DNA of 64,000 bases from Cenarchaeum symbiosum A. GTDB taxonomy: Archaea > Thermoproteota > Nitrososphaeria > Nitrososphaerales > Nitrosopumilaceae. This document shows positions 8,198 to 15,831 of the stretch, piece after piece. The stretch is taken from assembly GCA_000200715.1 (NCBI GenBank), contig DP000238.1, forward strand, positions 1,328,593 to 1,392,592. The letters run 5' to 3'. Position numbers and translations under genes: made by a program. The notes under the pieces are model-generated. The model was not told the DNA's origin, searched no databases, and saw only the letters and a list, made by a program, of their open reading frames with translations. Each line of letters starts with the position of its first letter. Within the stretch, counting starts at the first letter, position 1.

Positions 8198-8983
8198 ATG
8201 GCAGAGCGCTTTGCCACAGTTGGAGGCAGCCGCATAAGATACCTCGATTCCGGCGGGGCCGGGGAGATACTGCTGCTCCTGCACGGCCTTGGCGCCTCTG
8301 CAGAAAGGTGGGAGTTTGCATCCCCCGCCCTCGAGGAGAAATACCGGGTGGTGGCCCCGGACCTGCCCGGCTTTGGCCAGAGCGACAAGCCCTTTGCCGA
8401 CTATACGCCGGGTTTCTTTGCCGGCGCCGTAGAAGGGCTCCTCGGCGAAATAGGCATAGGCAGGGCCCACGTAATGGGATCCTCGCTCGGCGGCCAGGTG
8501 GCCATAGAGCTTGCGGCAAAAAACCCCCGCACCGTGGACAAGCTGGTCCTGGTCTCATCGTCAGGGATAATGAAGAGCTCCACGCCCGCCCTCGACGAAT
8601 ACGTAATGACGGCCCTATACCCCAACAAGTGGATGGCCATGGAGATCTTTGCCAGGATGTCAGCATCAGGAACGGCAGACGAGGCAATCGTGGACGGCTT
8701 TATCGAGAGGATGCGCCTGCCCAATGCAAGGATGGCATTTCTCTCCTCGATACTCGGGCTCAAGAACGCCCCGGTCGTCACCCCCTTGCTAAACGCGATA
8801 GACTCCCCATCGCTGGTCATATGGGGCAGCCTCGACCCCGTCATACCCATAGAGCATGCAGAGGGCTTTGTCTCTGGGATAAGGAACTGTGCATTCCACC
8901 GCATGGAGGGCTCAGGACACACCCCCTTTGTGGACCATCCATCAGAGTTTGCAAAGATAGTCCTCGGCTTTCTGGCAGAGTGA
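8198..8983 (+). CDS. Alpha/beta-fold hydrolase
   Basis: 261 residues. The oxyanion region LLLHGLGAS, the nucleophile elbow GSSLGG, the acid Asp in WGSLDPVIP and the catalytic His in GSGHTPFVDHP form a complete triad in the right order. This is the subfamily of small esterases, C-C hydrolases and haloperoxidase-like enzymes; the substrate cannot be read from the sequence. It precedes the phasin-like genes on the same strand, so an esterase acting on PHA oligomers or monomers is an attractive but unproven idea. A TATA-like ACTTAATC at 8166-8173 lies 28 nt before the ATG. No signal peptide, so cytoplasmic. Confidence 0.88.
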   Translation: MAERFATVGGSRIRYLDSGGAGEILLLLHGLGASAERWEFASPALEEKYRVVAPDLPGFGQSDKPFADYTPGFFAGAVEGLLGEIGIGRAHVMGSSLGGQVAIELAAKNPRTVDKLVLVSSSGIMKSSTPALDEYVMTALYPNKWMAMEIFARMSASGTADEAIVDGFIERMRLPNARMAFLSSILGLKNAPVVTPLLNAIDSPSLVIWGSLDPVIPIEHAEGFVSGIRNCAFHRMEGSGHTPFVDHPSEFAKIVLGFLAE

Positions 8984-9005
8984 CCTAGTACCCTTGATCA
9001 GTGCG

Positions 9006-9013
9006 TTTATATG
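9006..9013 (+). promoter_or_regulatory. TATA-like box of the phasin-like/AbrB gene
   Basis: TTTATATG, centred 27 nt upstream of ATG 9037. It favours that ATG over the in-frame TTG at 9031. Confidence 0.5.
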
Positions 9014-9036
9014 CCGTTTAATTCCCGCCATTGGTA

Positions 9037-9462
9037 ATGATTGGTAATCAAAACCCATTCGATCCAACAGAGACGTTCAGGGCGTGGATCCAGAAGAGCG
9101 GCGCAGCCCAGACCGAGTTTATGAGGAATTTCGCGTCCATGATGGGCGGGCAGACAAGGGAGAGCTTTGATCCCCTCAGGACACTGACGGATATGTCAGG
9201 TAGGATGGCTGCCGCCCAGTCGGAGATCATCCAGAATGCCGGCAGGATGCAGTCGCAGGGAATAGACAAGATGATGGCGCTATACCAGATGCTACCCAGC
9301 TTTGCCGGATGGGGGGCCTACAAGACATCAGTGGGCAGCAACGGCAGAATATCAATCCCCGAGGCCGAGAGGGAGGCGCTGGGCCTCTCAGAGGGCGACC
9401 TTGTGCAGGTGATAGTCCTGCCGCTCGGCAAGAAGTCCAAGGACAGGGAGGTGATAGAATGA
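9037..9462 (+). CDS. Phasin-like protein fused to an AbrB-type domain
   Basis: 141 residues in two parts. Residues ~1-88 are amphipathic and helical, rich in Gln, Met and Ala (FRAWIQKSG, MAAAQSEIIQNAGRMQ), as in phasins that coat PHA granules. Residues ~90-130 (TSVGSNGRISIPEAEREALG, then LSEGDLVQVIVLPL) are a swapped-hairpin SpoVT/AbrB domain, normally DNA-binding. I recall AbrB-like regulators and phasins side by side in haloarchaeal PHA loci. A single chain carrying both could bind granules and regulate their genes, but this is inference. It overlaps the next phasin-like gene by 4 bp (ATGA), so the two are co-transcribed and converge on phaC. Confidence 0.7.
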   Translation: MIGNQNPFDPTETFRAWIQKSGAAQTEFMRNFASMMGGQTRESFDPLRTLTDMSGRMAAAQSEIIQNAGRMQSQGIDKMMALYQMLPSFAGWGAYKTSVGSNGRISIPEAEREALGLSEGDLVQVIVLPLGKKSKDREVIE

Positions 9463-9884
9463 GCACAGGAACAGAGCATGGACCAAAGGACGTCCATGAT
9501 GTATACCAGCAGAATGTGGACCGGTTTATGGAGGCCGTCAAGCAGTCTGTGTTAAAGTACCACCAGTCGGTGACCAACGCACAGAAAGAGTACGTCGACG
9601 CATGCGAGAACGTAATCAACCCCGCAATAACCCTGCACAGGGAATTTGCAAAAAAGACAGGAATGGTGATGAACGTGCCGGATGCATCCCTCAGGCTGAT
9701 ACACGACACGACAGAAGAGGCAGTCAAGGCGGCATCGATAGGCAACCAGATCGCGCTGACGGCAATAGACGCCGCGCAGCAGAACGTCAGGACCTTTAAC
9801 GACAATGCAAAGGCGTTTACCGACCTGAACAAGAACATACTGCATTCGTGGATATCCGCGTTTGCGCCGGGCAGGCAGGGCTGA
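9459..9884 (+). CDS. Phasin-like PHA granule protein
   Basis: 141 residues, almost entirely predicted helix with heptad-like spacing (DRFMEAVKQSVLKYHQSV, AQQNVRTFNDNAKAFTDLNK), no Cys, no signal peptide or membrane segment. Length and composition fit the phasin families that cover PHA granules. The ATG overlaps the previous stop, and a longer frame upstream only shadows the preceding gene. The context (AbrB fusion before, class III synthase after) supports the call. Sequence similarity alone would be weak, so a general coiled-coil protein remains possible. Confidence 0.65.
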   Translation: MSTGTEHGPKDVHDVYQQNVDRFMEAVKQSVLKYHQSVTNAQKEYVDACENVINPAITLHREFAKKTGMVMNVPDASLRLIHDTTEEAVKAASIGNQIALTAIDAAQQNVRTFNDNAKAFTDLNKNILHSWISAFAPGRQG

Positions 9885-9950
9885 GAGCCCTCCCCCGGTT
9901 TTTTTTATTCTACGGCAGGGCAAGGGCCCTCCCCCGGTTTTTATTCTACG
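9885..9950 (+). repeat. Tandem 3'-end duplication with T-runs between phasin and phaC genes
   Basis: GCCCTCCCCCGG followed by a T-run and ATTCTACG occurs twice, 9888-9914 and 9927-9950, with a ~38-bp period. The second copy contains the phaC stop codon (minus-strand TAG at 9946-9948), so the first copy looks like a duplicated end of phaC. The T-runs can serve as terminator for the plus-strand phasin genes. Confidence 0.6.
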
Positions 9951-11004
9951 ACCTGGCGGCAAGCCACCTGCCGAGGTCAGGCAATACCTTGTTCTGGGAG
10001 ACCTTGCTGGCTATCATGCCGACATGGCCCGTCGGGTATATCCGGAGCGTCTTGTCCTCGCTGCCCACGGCATAGTGGAGGGGCATGCTGCATTCGGGCG
10101 AGACCAGGTGGTCCCCCACTGCCACCTGCGTGAGGACTGGCATTTTTATCTCCTTCATGGAGACCTCCTTTCCACCTACTAGCATGCTGTTCCGGACCAG
10201 GAGGTTTTTCTGGTAGATGTCCCGGATCCACTGCCGGAAGAGCTCGCCGGGTATGGGGGGCGTGTCGGCGAGCCATTTTTCAACCCTCATAAAGCTGTCG
10301 ACAAACTCTTCGTTTTCGATATTGCGGAAAAAGTTTACGTACTTTTCTATCCCCTGCTCGAACGGCTTTAGCACAGAAAAGCAATAGTACATGAACTCCG
10401 GGGGCATGTTCCCCACGGTATCGACCATCCTGTCGACGTCCACGTGCTTTGCAATGTTGCTGACCACGGTGGTGTCCTTCCAGCCGTCTATGACGGGTGC
10501 CGTAGCCACAAGGTTTCTCACGCTGCCCGGGTGCAGCGCAGCGTATACTGCTGCAAGCGTCCCGCCGGTGCAGTATCCCTGGAGAGAGACAGAAGGGGCG
10601 CCGGACTCGCGCTTTGCAAACTGTATGCAGTTGTCAAGATAGCCGTTTACATAATCGTCAAAGTCAAGATACCTGTCCATTCTGGTCGGCGTGCCCCAGT
10701 CCACCATGTAGACATCAAAGCCCTGCGAGAGCAGGTTCCTAACCCAGCTTCTCCGCGGGTGTATGTCGAGTATGTGGAAGCGGTTGATCAGCGCGTATGC
10801 TATTACCAGCGGGGTGCGGCGGCGCGCGCCCGTAAGCGGCCGGTAGTGGAGCAGCCTCACCTTGTCTTCTTCGTATGCAACATCATACGGGGTCGTCTCC
10901 ATGGTCATCTCGTCGGGCGCGGCGACGAGCCTCGGGGCGTCGGCCACATGCCTGCCAAAGCGCAGCAGCTCCTCTACTGCCCTCGGGTCTATGATGCTAT
11001 CCAT
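9946..11004 (-). CDS. phaC: Class III PHA synthase catalytic subunit PhaC
   Basis: 352 residues, the usual size for class III PhaC (about 350-360). It joins hydroxyacyl-CoA units into polyhydroxyalkanoate on granule surfaces. The lipase-like box GYCTGG carries the nucleophilic Cys in place of Ser, the catalytic Asp is in VAVGDHLVSP and the His in PTGHVGM. VYMVDWGTP and the FDDYVNGYLD region are also typical. Its start overlaps the end of phaE by 8 bp, so the two subunits are translated from one message in the order phaE-phaC. The presence of a full synthase with phasins indicates a carbon store. Confidence 0.95.
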   Translation of the reverse strand: MDSIIDPRAVEELLRFGRHVADAPRLVAAPDEMTMETTPYDVAYEEDKVRLLHYRPLTGARRRTPLVIAYALINRFHILDIHPRRSWVRNLLSQGFDVYMVDWGTPTRMDRYLDFDDYVNGYLDNCIQFAKRESGAPSVSLQGYCTGGTLAAVYAALHPGSVRNLVATAPVIDGWKDTTVVSNIAKHVDVDRMVDTVGNMPPEFMYYCFSVLKPFEQGIEKYVNFFRNIENEEFVDSFMRVEKWLADTPPIPGELFRQWIRDIYQKNLLVRNSMLVGGKEVSMKEIKMPVLTQVAVGDHLVSPECSMPLHYAVGSEDKTLRIYPTGHVGMIASKVSQNKVLPDLGRWLAARS

Positions 11005-11551
11005 CCCGTTTTTCCGCCTCCAGGCGCGCCACCCGGCGGCGCAGCGCGTGGAGCTCCCTGTACACCTCGTCTATCTCCTTTCTGCTCGGCAGGTTGGCGG
11101 ACTTTAGAACGACATTGGTCATGTTCTCCCAGCGGCGGGCAAGCTCGAGCTCCTTTGCCACCAGGCGCCCGTAGTTCTCGCCGAACTCTTTGGAATCAAA
11201 GAGCTCGGTAAAGTCGTTGTCGAATATGTCTATCCAGACCCTCTTGTACGCCTCGAACTGCTCAGGGTCCCGGGGTATGCGCGGCGCTTTCGCGTTGACC
11301 TTTTTCTGGGCCTCGGCCCACGCCTCGGAGAGCTGGGAATAGTACCGGGCGAGGGCCTCGTTGAAGCCCGCCAGGTCCTCGTTGGCGTCGAGCAGCTCCC
11401 GGGTTATGGCCTTGGCGTTCTCGGCAAAGCTCCTCATGGGGCCCACCGAGCCCAGCGCCTGCGGCTTGCTCGACATCAGGTGTATGAGGTCCGTCCAGAA
11501 CAGCGACAGGTGCTTGTAGTATTCGCGGGGGTCCGAAGACTCGTCCTTCAC
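10997..11551 (-). CDS. phaE: Class III PHA synthase subunit PhaE
   Basis: 184 residues from GTG 11551. Helical protein with the PhaE C-terminal signature (NLPSRKEIDEVYRELHALRR, then RVARLEAEK), ending in a short coiled coil; YSQLSEAWAEAQKKV lies in the middle. PhaE binds and activates PhaC. GTG 11551 is 29 nt from the TATA-like box shared with the divergent gene; TTG 11566 in the same frame would add five residues and is the alternative. The 8-bp overlap with phaC shows translational coupling. The family is short and divergent, but the position directly before phaC makes the call firm. Confidence 0.9.
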   Translation of the reverse strand: MKDESSDPREYYKHLSLFWTDLIHLMSSKPQALGSVGPMRSFAENAKAITRELLDANEDLAGFNEALARYYSQLSEAWAEAQKKVNAKAPRIPRDPEQFEAYKRVWIDIFDNDFTELFDSKEFGENYGRLVAKELELARRWENMTNVVLKSANLPSRKEIDEVYRELHALRRRVARLEAEKRDG

Positions 11552-11573
11552 AGGTAATACGGGCAAAGGGATC

Positions 11574-11586
11574 GCAATAAATAGAT
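11574..11586. promoter_or_regulatory. Bidirectional TATA element between phaE and the DUF gene
   Basis: GCAATAAATAGAT is AT-rich on both strands. Its centre (~11580) is 26 nt from the plus-strand ATG 11606 and 29 nt from the minus-strand GTG 11551, so one box appears to serve two divergent leaderless genes. Confidence 0.5.
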
Positions 11587-11605
11587 CGACGCCTACACAC
11601 CGTCA

Positions 11606-12001
11606 ATGGCCGGCGCGGAGGAGCTAGAGGGGATCTGCAAGAAGATAACCGCCTTGGACCCCGGCATAAGGTCGGCAGTCGTGCTAAACAGCAGGGGCCA
11701 CCTGGAGGCAGGCGGCATGAGGAAAGGCCTCGAGCCCCTCGAGGACCAGAGGCACGTGGAGATGATGTATGTGGAGCTGGCCCTCCGGGTCAGGATGAGG
11801 CACGAGTTTGACTCAGAGCTTGGCGGCGTCCGTTTTTCAATGTCATATAGGGACAGGGTGATACTGCTGAGCTTCCCCCTGGCAGAGGACGGCGTGCTGC
11901 TGGCGTCGACCGAAAAGGACGTGGACTTTGGGAGAATAGCCTTTGAGATACTGGAGATAATAGGCCCGCTGCACGGCTCAGACGGGGCCCCGCGGCCCTA
12001 G
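11606..12001 (+). CDS. Roadblock/LC7-like domain protein (DUF6659-type)
   Basis: 131 residues. The pattern LEGICKKITALDPGIRSAVV, LNSRGHLEAGGMR and the C-terminal LLASTEKDVDFGRIAFEILE resembles a small thaumarchaeal family of Roadblock-like alpha/beta proteins (I recall DUF6659). Such folds often form dimers that bind or regulate small GTPases, but no partner is visible here. It is transcribed divergently from phaE from a shared AT-rich element and converges on the TFB gene with the two TAG stops sharing CTAG at 11998-12001. No signal peptide. Confidence 0.7.
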   Translation: MAGAEELEGICKKITALDPGIRSAVVLNSRGHLEAGGMRKGLEPLEDQRHVEMMYVELALRVRMRHEFDSELGGVRFSMSYRDRVILLSFPLAEDGVLLASTEKDVDFGRIAFEILEIIGPLHGSDGAPRP

Positions 12002-12903
12002 CCGACTATCTTGCGCAGCCCGGCGCACCTGTTCCGTATCGTGACCTCTGTCACGCCGGATGCAAGAGAGATGTCCTTTTGCGACTTGGCCTCGCCGCTG
12101 CCTATGCATGCAAGGTATAGGGCCGCCGCCGCTATGCCCATCGGGTCCTTGCCTGCGACCATGCCGAGCTTTTTGGCCTGGTCGAGTATCGTTATCGCCC
12201 TGCGCTTTGTCCTCTCGTTGAGCTCCGCGATGCTCGCTATGCGCGATACGCCCTTGACTGGGTCGACGACCGGCATCTTGAGCTCGAGCTCGCGGAATAT
12301 CAGCCGGTAGCAGCGCGCCACGTCCTTTCTGCGTATGTTTATCCCCTTTGCGATATCGTCGAGCGTCCTTGGCGTCTCTGTATTCCTGCATGCGGCATAA
12401 AGGCATGCTGCGACGAGGCCGTGGATCGACCTGCCCCGGACCAGCTTCTTTTCCATGGCCTTGCGGTAGATGTAGGCCGCCTTCTCGATCACGGCATCAG
12501 CTAGCGCCAGCTTGTCCTTCATCTTGTCCATCTCGTTGAGCGCCTGCCGCAGGTTCCTGTCGGCTGACGAATGGGCCTGCGTCCTGCTGTCCCACGTTCT
12601 TAGGCGCTCGATGGATGTGCGCATGCTAGCCGAGAGCGGCTTGCCAGTTGTGTCCTTGTTGGCGCTGCCTATTACAGTGGATAATCCCATGTCGTGCATT
12701 GCAAGCGATGTGCCCGCGCCCGACCTGGACCTGCTGGTCTCGTCGCCCGAAAATGATCGCCACTCGGCCCCCATGTCCTCGAGCTTGTCTGTTATCACAA
12801 ACCCGCATGTGGCGCAGAACAGCTCGCCCTGGTTCTCATCGGTGACGATCTTTTGCTTGCCGCACGATGGACACTTGTGCGCGGGCGGGGCGTGTCTTTC
12901 CAT
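11998..12903 (-). CDS. tfb: Transcription initiation factor TFB
   Basis: 301 residues. N-terminal zinc ribbon (CPSCGKQKIV ... LFCATCGFV), then a B-reader/linker region with SFSGDETSRSRSGAG, then two cyclin-like repeats ending in a recognition helix (SQKDISLASGVTEVTIRNR). TFB recruits RNA polymerase to TBP-bound promoters. The first supported start is MERHAPPAHKC at 12903, with a TATA-like GGATAAATG (12927-12935) 28 nt upstream; the frame is open further upstream but that part is not TFB-like. Thaumarchaea usually carry several TFBs, so this may be one of a set. Confidence 0.95.
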   Translation of the reverse strand: MERHAPPAHKCPSCGKQKIVTDENQGELFCATCGFVITDKLEDMGAEWRSFSGDETSRSRSGAGTSLAMHDMGLSTVIGSANKDTTGKPLSASMRTSIERLRTWDSRTQAHSSADRNLRQALNEMDKMKDKLALADAVIEKAAYIYRKAMEKKLVRGRSIHGLVAACLYAACRNTETPRTLDDIAKGINIRRKDVARCYRLIFRELELKMPVVDPVKGVSRIASIAELNERTKRRAITILDQAKKLGMVAGKDPMGIAAAALYLACIGSGEAKSQKDISLASGVTEVTIRNRCAGLRKIVG

Positions 12904-13355
12904 GTGTTTAGTATGGGCACCTTGCGCATTTATCCGTTTTACCAAACATCTGAGGGTTATTTGGGGGTAGGTTGAGCTAACCATTCTAATTACATGGAAC
13001 AAGAACATAGAATGAATAGTGCAGATCCGCGGGCCCCGGCGCCGACGGGCGCCGCTCCGTGCCAATGCAGGGCACAAAAGGGCGCCGGGCGCCCGTCCGC
13101 GGAGGCGGATGCAGTGCCGCGCCTGGATGCAGGCCAGGTGAATCTTTCATCCGGCAAGAAAACCGCACCGCAAAGGCAGCAGGTGTTCCGCCCGTGATTG
13201 CTGTGCAGGAAAAAAATGATGCCACTTGATGCTCAGGCACGGCGTACGGAAGATCCGAGGATTGCAGGCATCCCGCAAGGGCGCCCGCCGTTTCTAGGTA
13301 GGATTATGCAGTGCCGGCCCTGTTGTTCAGGCGGGATCCGCCCTGCAGAGGAGGG
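12904..13355. other. 450-bp region between tfb and secreted paralogue 4
   Basis: Holds the tfb promoter (TATA-like box at 12927-12935) and, at the other end, the 3' flank of paralogue 4 with a T-run on the minus strand near 13210-13216. A 67-codon plus frame (12994-13197) has biased composition and no promoter at the right distance. I see no convincing gene. Confidence 0.4.
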
Positions 13356-14066
13356 CTAGCTGTCGGGGGACGTGACATCAAAGATGTACGTTACTTCGAG
13401 CGTCTGGTCTGCGATCAGTGTTGTGCTGGCAATCGTGATTACGGAGAATAGATCGCCCCTGCTTGCACAGTCTGCGTTGTCGGCCGGAACAACGGCGGAA
13501 TTGCAGACTGAGACCGCCGTGACGGTCGCGCCGGCAACGAGGTTGGTGCCGCCTGTGAACGTGGCATTGAGTACCGCCTCGCCCGGTATATCGTTGAGGG
13601 CCACGGTTGCAGGAATGCAGGTAGGCAGGCCCCCGGCAAAAGTGGTGGAATTGGGCGTCAGGCTGGTAACATTGACGTCCTCACGCACTGATATGGTATT
13701 GTTGGAGATGGTAAATACATCGGGGTCTACGGCTGTGGTCACGCCGGTTGTCGAATCAGTGGTCGTCCCGGTGTCTATATCGGTGATGCACAACGCGTCC
13801 GGTTTGTCCACGTCTGGAAGGGCGGTGCTCACAAAGGTGCCCCGCACTAGGATGTCCTCCCCGGAGTCTACCAGTGTGTTGTGGACCGTCTGCGATGCAA
13901 TGAGCTTGCCGTCCGCATCCCGGTGTACCAGTTCCGCCATGCCGTACAACTCCGGGCCGTTGCCCATGTCCGACGGCTGGAACTGCGCACCGGCAGGAGT
14001 GAGCGCCAGCAGTGCAAGTATGGCGGCAGACCCGGTCAGCGCCATTCCGTATGTCAGCTTGGGCAT
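13356..14066 (-). CDS. Secreted-protein family paralogue 4, divergent
   Basis: 236 residues. Signal peptide: MPKLTYGMALTGSAAILALL followed by ALTPAGAQ. The mature part has LYGMAELVHRDADGKLIASQ, then TVHNTLVDSGE, a LCITDIDTG block and the family C-terminus LEVTYIFDVTSPDS, so it belongs with the three tandem copies, though it is more diverged. It lacks the DxNxNGxIxxxE loop of copies 1-3. Cysteines at PTCIP, SVCNS and DCASRGD may form disulfides. Start at 14066 because a TTTATAAA box (14088-14095) is 26 nt upstream. Likely extracellular; function unknown. Confidence 0.78.
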   Translation of the reverse strand: MPKLTYGMALTGSAAILALLALTPAGAQFQPSDMGNGPELYGMAELVHRDADGKLIASQTVHNTLVDSGEDILVRGTFVSTALPDVDKPDALCITDIDTGTTTDSTTGVTTAVDPDVFTISNNTISVREDVNVTSLTPNSTTFAGGLPTCIPATVALNDIPGEAVLNATFTGGTNLVAGATVTAVSVCNSAVVPADNADCASRGDLFSVITIASTTLIADQTLEVTYIFDVTSPDS

Positions 14067-14087
14067 GACTGCACCAACTTTCGGGCG

Positions 14088-14095
14088 TTTATAAA
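14088..14095 (-). promoter_or_regulatory. TATA box of secreted paralogue 4
   Basis: TTTATAAA, a strong archaeal TATA match, is centred 26 nt before ATG 14066. Confidence 0.6.
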
Positions 14096-14228
14096 GATTA
14101 TTCGCGTGGGGCGGCCTCCGTTCCGGGCGCTGGGTTACATCCCGGCATGCAGGCAGATCGCAAGATGCCGGGGATCCCGGGGGCATCAGCGCGCAACCGG
14201 TGATCCCGCATGATCCCGGCAGCGTGCC

Positions 14229-15635
14229 CTACCCCAGCAGGCAGTATGCATAGGATGCGCTCATCGAGGGATACATGATGCCCCTGTCTTCCGTGTGCAG
14301 CAGGCCTATCGAGTGCCCCAGCTCGTGCGTCATTATCCTCTCGACTGTCCCTATGTCGTACAGCTGGAAGGAGCCGTCGCACGAATAGTCGCCGAGTGCC
14401 ACCTCTACTATCCCCTTGCCGAGATGCGCATGCCCCAGCACGGACTCGCCAAGATCCCGCACCACCCACGTGACCCAGACGTTTGCCCCGGCCTTGGAGC
14501 CCGTCAGCTCAAACCCCACGTGCGCCTCCTGCCCCCCTGCCGAGAGTGTCTGCGCCTCCCAGAATGCAAACGAATCCCGGAGCGTGCCCACGTGGTCGAG
14601 CGGCAGGCCCTGCGGCTGCTCGTTTGCAAAGACTGCATAGCGGATCAGCGGGACGCCGTCGAGCTCAACCTCCGGGTCGGGGAACCTGCCAGGCGCCTCA
14701 TTTAGCCGCTGGTCCAGGTTCCACTTCTCCCTGTCCCTGAGGAATTTTTTGATTGCCTCGCCGCTGGGGTTTGGGTGCTCGATGTACCGGCGCTCCTTTT
14801 CTATGTTGGATGATATGTCGCGCAGGTATCCATCAAAGGCGGCAAGCTCCTCCCTGCCGCCGGGTGCCGCGTCTATGGCGCCGGCCGCAATCATGCCGCG
14901 GATGACTGCCGCAAACTCTTCATCTTCTGACTCCCCCGCTGCCCACCTACCGGCTGCCTCCCGCCATCCCCCGGTAGAGGAGGGCCCGCCGGGCGGCACA
15001 ACAAGTGCCCCGTCGAGCAGCAAAAACTCCATGGATCGCGCAAACTCCCGCTCGGTCATGCCGCCTGTTGCCCACCACCCTGCTATGTGGCGCACCCAGT
15101 CGGGCACGTGCGCTTTACCCCCGAGCTCCGGCGGCTTCGGGGTGGCCGTATAGGGGTATTTCGCAAGTATCGAGCCTACCGATTCGAGATAGTTCCGGGC
15201 CACCGCGCTCTCCGGGTCCAGCAATAAAGCGGCCTCAAGGTACGCCTCTGATTCGCGGTACTCGCCGAGCGCCCCGAGCCCCGCGCCCAGCCCGACGAGT
15301 GCCCTGGCATCCGACCGGTTTGCCTGGTGCGCCATGTAGAACTGCCTCAGGGATCCCTCATGATCCCCGAGGTTGCCCAGTGCGACTCCTTTTGCCCTGA
15401 GGACAGACGGGTTGCCGGGGAACTCTTCGAGGATTATATCGTATGCGGCGGCAGCCTCGCGGTACTCGCCCTCGCGGAGCAGGGCCTGCGCGTCATCGAA
15501 TAGGCCCTGGACGTCTTGCGCCTCGGCAGCCGGCGCCGCCAGCACTGCAAGCAGCACGGCGGCTGCCGCCAGGAGCCCCCAGGTATACGGGCGGCGCCCC
15601 CTCGGGCGCAAAGAGTCAGCCTGCCGTAGCATCAT
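14229..15635 (-). CDS. Secreted TPR protein with a matrixin-like metalloprotease domain
   Basis: 468 residues. A signal peptide (WGLLAAAAVLLAVLAAPAAE) is followed by three or so TPR repeats (residues ~40-160; EYREAAAAYDIILEEFPGNP, LGEYRESEAYLEAALLLDPE). Next comes a W-rich helical segment (VPDWVRHIAGWWATGGMTE) and a C-terminal metzincin domain with HELGHSIGLLH and a Met-turn GIMYPSM. The HExxHxxGxxH zinc site and Met-turn show a matrixin/metallopeptidase-M10-type protease. Start ATG 15635 is 25-26 nt from a TATA-like TTAAAAGA (15655-15664). TPR plus metzincin in one exported protein is unusual. It could trim surface or extracellular proteins; target unknown. Confidence 0.85.
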   Translation of the reverse strand: MMLRQADSLRPRGRRPYTWGLLAAAAVLLAVLAAPAAEAQDVQGLFDDAQALLREGEYREAAAAYDIILEEFPGNPSVLRAKGVALGNLGDHEGSLRQFYMAHQANRSDARALVGLGAGLGALGEYRESEAYLEAALLLDPESAVARNYLESVGSILAKYPYTATPKPPELGGKAHVPDWVRHIAGWWATGGMTEREFARSMEFLLLDGALVVPPGGPSSTGGWREAAGRWAAGESEDEEFAAVIRGMIAAGAIDAAPGGREELAAFDGYLRDISSNIEKERRYIEHPNPSGEAIKKFLRDREKWNLDQRLNEAPGRFPDPEVELDGVPLIRYAVFANEQPQGLPLDHVGTLRDSFAFWEAQTLSAGGQEAHVGFELTGSKAGANVWVTWVVRDLGESVLGHAHLGKGIVEVALGDYSCDGSFQLYDIGTVERIMTHELGHSIGLLHTEDRGIMYPSMSASYAYCLLG

Positions 15636-15638
15636 CAA

Positions 15639-15831
15639 TGCGGGAATATGCGGATCTTTTAACCTTCGCGGGAGAAAGCGCCAAGGCTTGCCGTGCGCCC
15701 GGGCCCCGCGGTCCAGTGGCCCTGCCTGTGAACTGCCGCATACTTGGCGGCACGCCCCCCTGCACTGCCCCCGGGCCTCCGGCTGCCCCGCCGGGGAAAA
15801 GCTTTAACCTTACGTGCCCCCGCCATACCCC
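15639..15831. promoter_or_regulatory. Divergent promoter region
   Basis: Contains the minus-strand box (15655-15664) for the TPR-protease and the plus-strand box GCTTTAACCT (15801-15810), 26 nt before ATG 15832. Confidence 0.45.

Noticed and set aside
12904-13077. Longer start for tfb
   Set aside because: The added residues are unlike TFB and cover the promoter; MERHAPP is followed directly by the zinc ribbon.
12994-13197. Plus-strand 67-codon frame downstream of the tfb promoter
   Set aside because: Composition is Ala/Pro/Arg-rich and no family or correctly spaced TATA box was seen.
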